From: Podospora pseudocomata
Lineage: Eukaryota; Ascomycota; Sordariomycetes; Sordariales; Podosporaceae
Reading direction: 5' to 3'
Assembly: GCF_035222375.1 (NCBI RefSeq)
Contig: NC_085888.1
Location: 2,294,001-2,358,000 of the forward strand
Length of the DNA: 64,000 bases
Shown here: positions 63,540-64,000 of the stretch, one piece after another
Layout: every line of letters begins with the position of its first letter
How positions within the stretch are numbered: position 1 is the stretch's first letter
Translations under genes and position numbers: made by a program
The notes under the pieces: generated by a model
Seen by the model: only the letters and a program-made list of their open reading frames with translations
Database searches by the model: none
Told to the model about the DNA's origin: nothing

Positions 63540-64000
63540 TGTCTCAGGGGCTTCACAGCGATTGGTAGACATAGTTGGACATTTGTCGTACTTTCAGCCC
63601 TGTGGCAGCAACGAGGCATGACCAGGTGTGAGACGGCGCCAGCATCTTGCATGATCAGAGAAAATATGAATACAGCGTTGACTCTACAATTAATTACCAT
63701 ATGACAGCCGTGTCTCAACCCCGGTCTGAGGTGATGCAGAGCATGATGCATGTCTTGGCTGTCAAGCAACAGGTAATGCAAGACATCCTGCGTCTTCACA
63801 TGCAACCCATTCTGAAGATATTACCATCCGAAAGACTCTTCAAAGACTATCGTCTGCTTGGGAGGTTGATTGGCCTCTGGACGGCTTACACGGTCAGCGC
63901 CTAGCTCCCAAACCGGGTCCAGATCCCGCTGGCTTGGTGCTTCTCAGCTTGGCGGTAACGCCGAGAGCCGAGGGGAGATGGCGAGGTTGCATGCCGACTC
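63540..64000. other. Downstream region at the window edge
   Basis: Holds the 3' region of the BRAP2-like gene. An 85-codon plus-strand frame at 63647-63904 has no recognisable features. Nothing else can be called before the edge. Confidence 0.5.

Overview
The window looks like a chromosome segment of a filamentous ascomycete, most likely a sordariomycete of the Sordariales type. Genes are split by short introns (mostly 48-80 nt) with GTAAGT/GTGAGT-like donors and CAG/TAG acceptors. Promoters and 5' leaders are long and CT-rich, AT tracts lie in the spacers, and the recognisable proteins are fungal (GH74-CBM1 xyloglucanase, GT15/GT32/GT69 glycosyltransferases, a Zn2Cys6 regulator, polyubiquitin, HIR1, MAK5). 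The taxonomic placement is inference from protein resemblance; no search was run.

Layout. 0-12 kb: a charged protein of unknown function; a PPCDC-like flavoprotein fused to an F-box-like segment and ankyrin-like LEWW repeats; the tRNA 2'-O-methyltransferase TRM7; the DEAD-box helicase MAK5; a GNAT acetyltransferase; and an unrecognised four-exon gene. 12-24 kb: a small Lys/Glu/Ala-rich basic protein, then three glycosyltransferases in a row (GT32, GT15, GT69), all with an N-terminal membrane anchor. 24-33 kb: a secreted GH74 xyloglucanase with CBM1, divergent from an intracellular GH2 beta-galactosidase, then a four-unit polyubiquitin gene. 36-41 kb: a secreted protein with five 10-residue repeats and a Zn2Cys6 transcription factor. 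45-47 kb: the farnesyltransferase beta subunit. 51-64 kb: a small dsRBM-like protein, mannose-1-phosphate guanylyltransferase, the histone chaperone HIR1 and a BRAP2-type RING ligase.

Genes that may work together: the GT trio and the GDP-mannose synthase at 55 kb could all serve mannosylation of glycoproteins or wall glycans. The divergent GH74/GH2 pair suggests xyloglucan use, with extracellular backbone cleavage and intracellular removal of galactose. Most other genes are unrelated housekeeping functions.

Long gene-poor stretches (41.0-45.3 and 47.0-51.8 kb) hold only low-complexity leader-like DNA and microsatellites. I found no convincing tRNA, rRNA, transposon, virus-derived element or CRISPR array. 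No clear new multi-gene system is visible. The most unusual items are the flavoprotein-repeat fusion, in which all three PPCDC catalytic residues appear lost, and the secreted repeat protein, whose repeat units differ only at synonymous sites. Exon joins were worked out by hand from splice consensus and reading frame.
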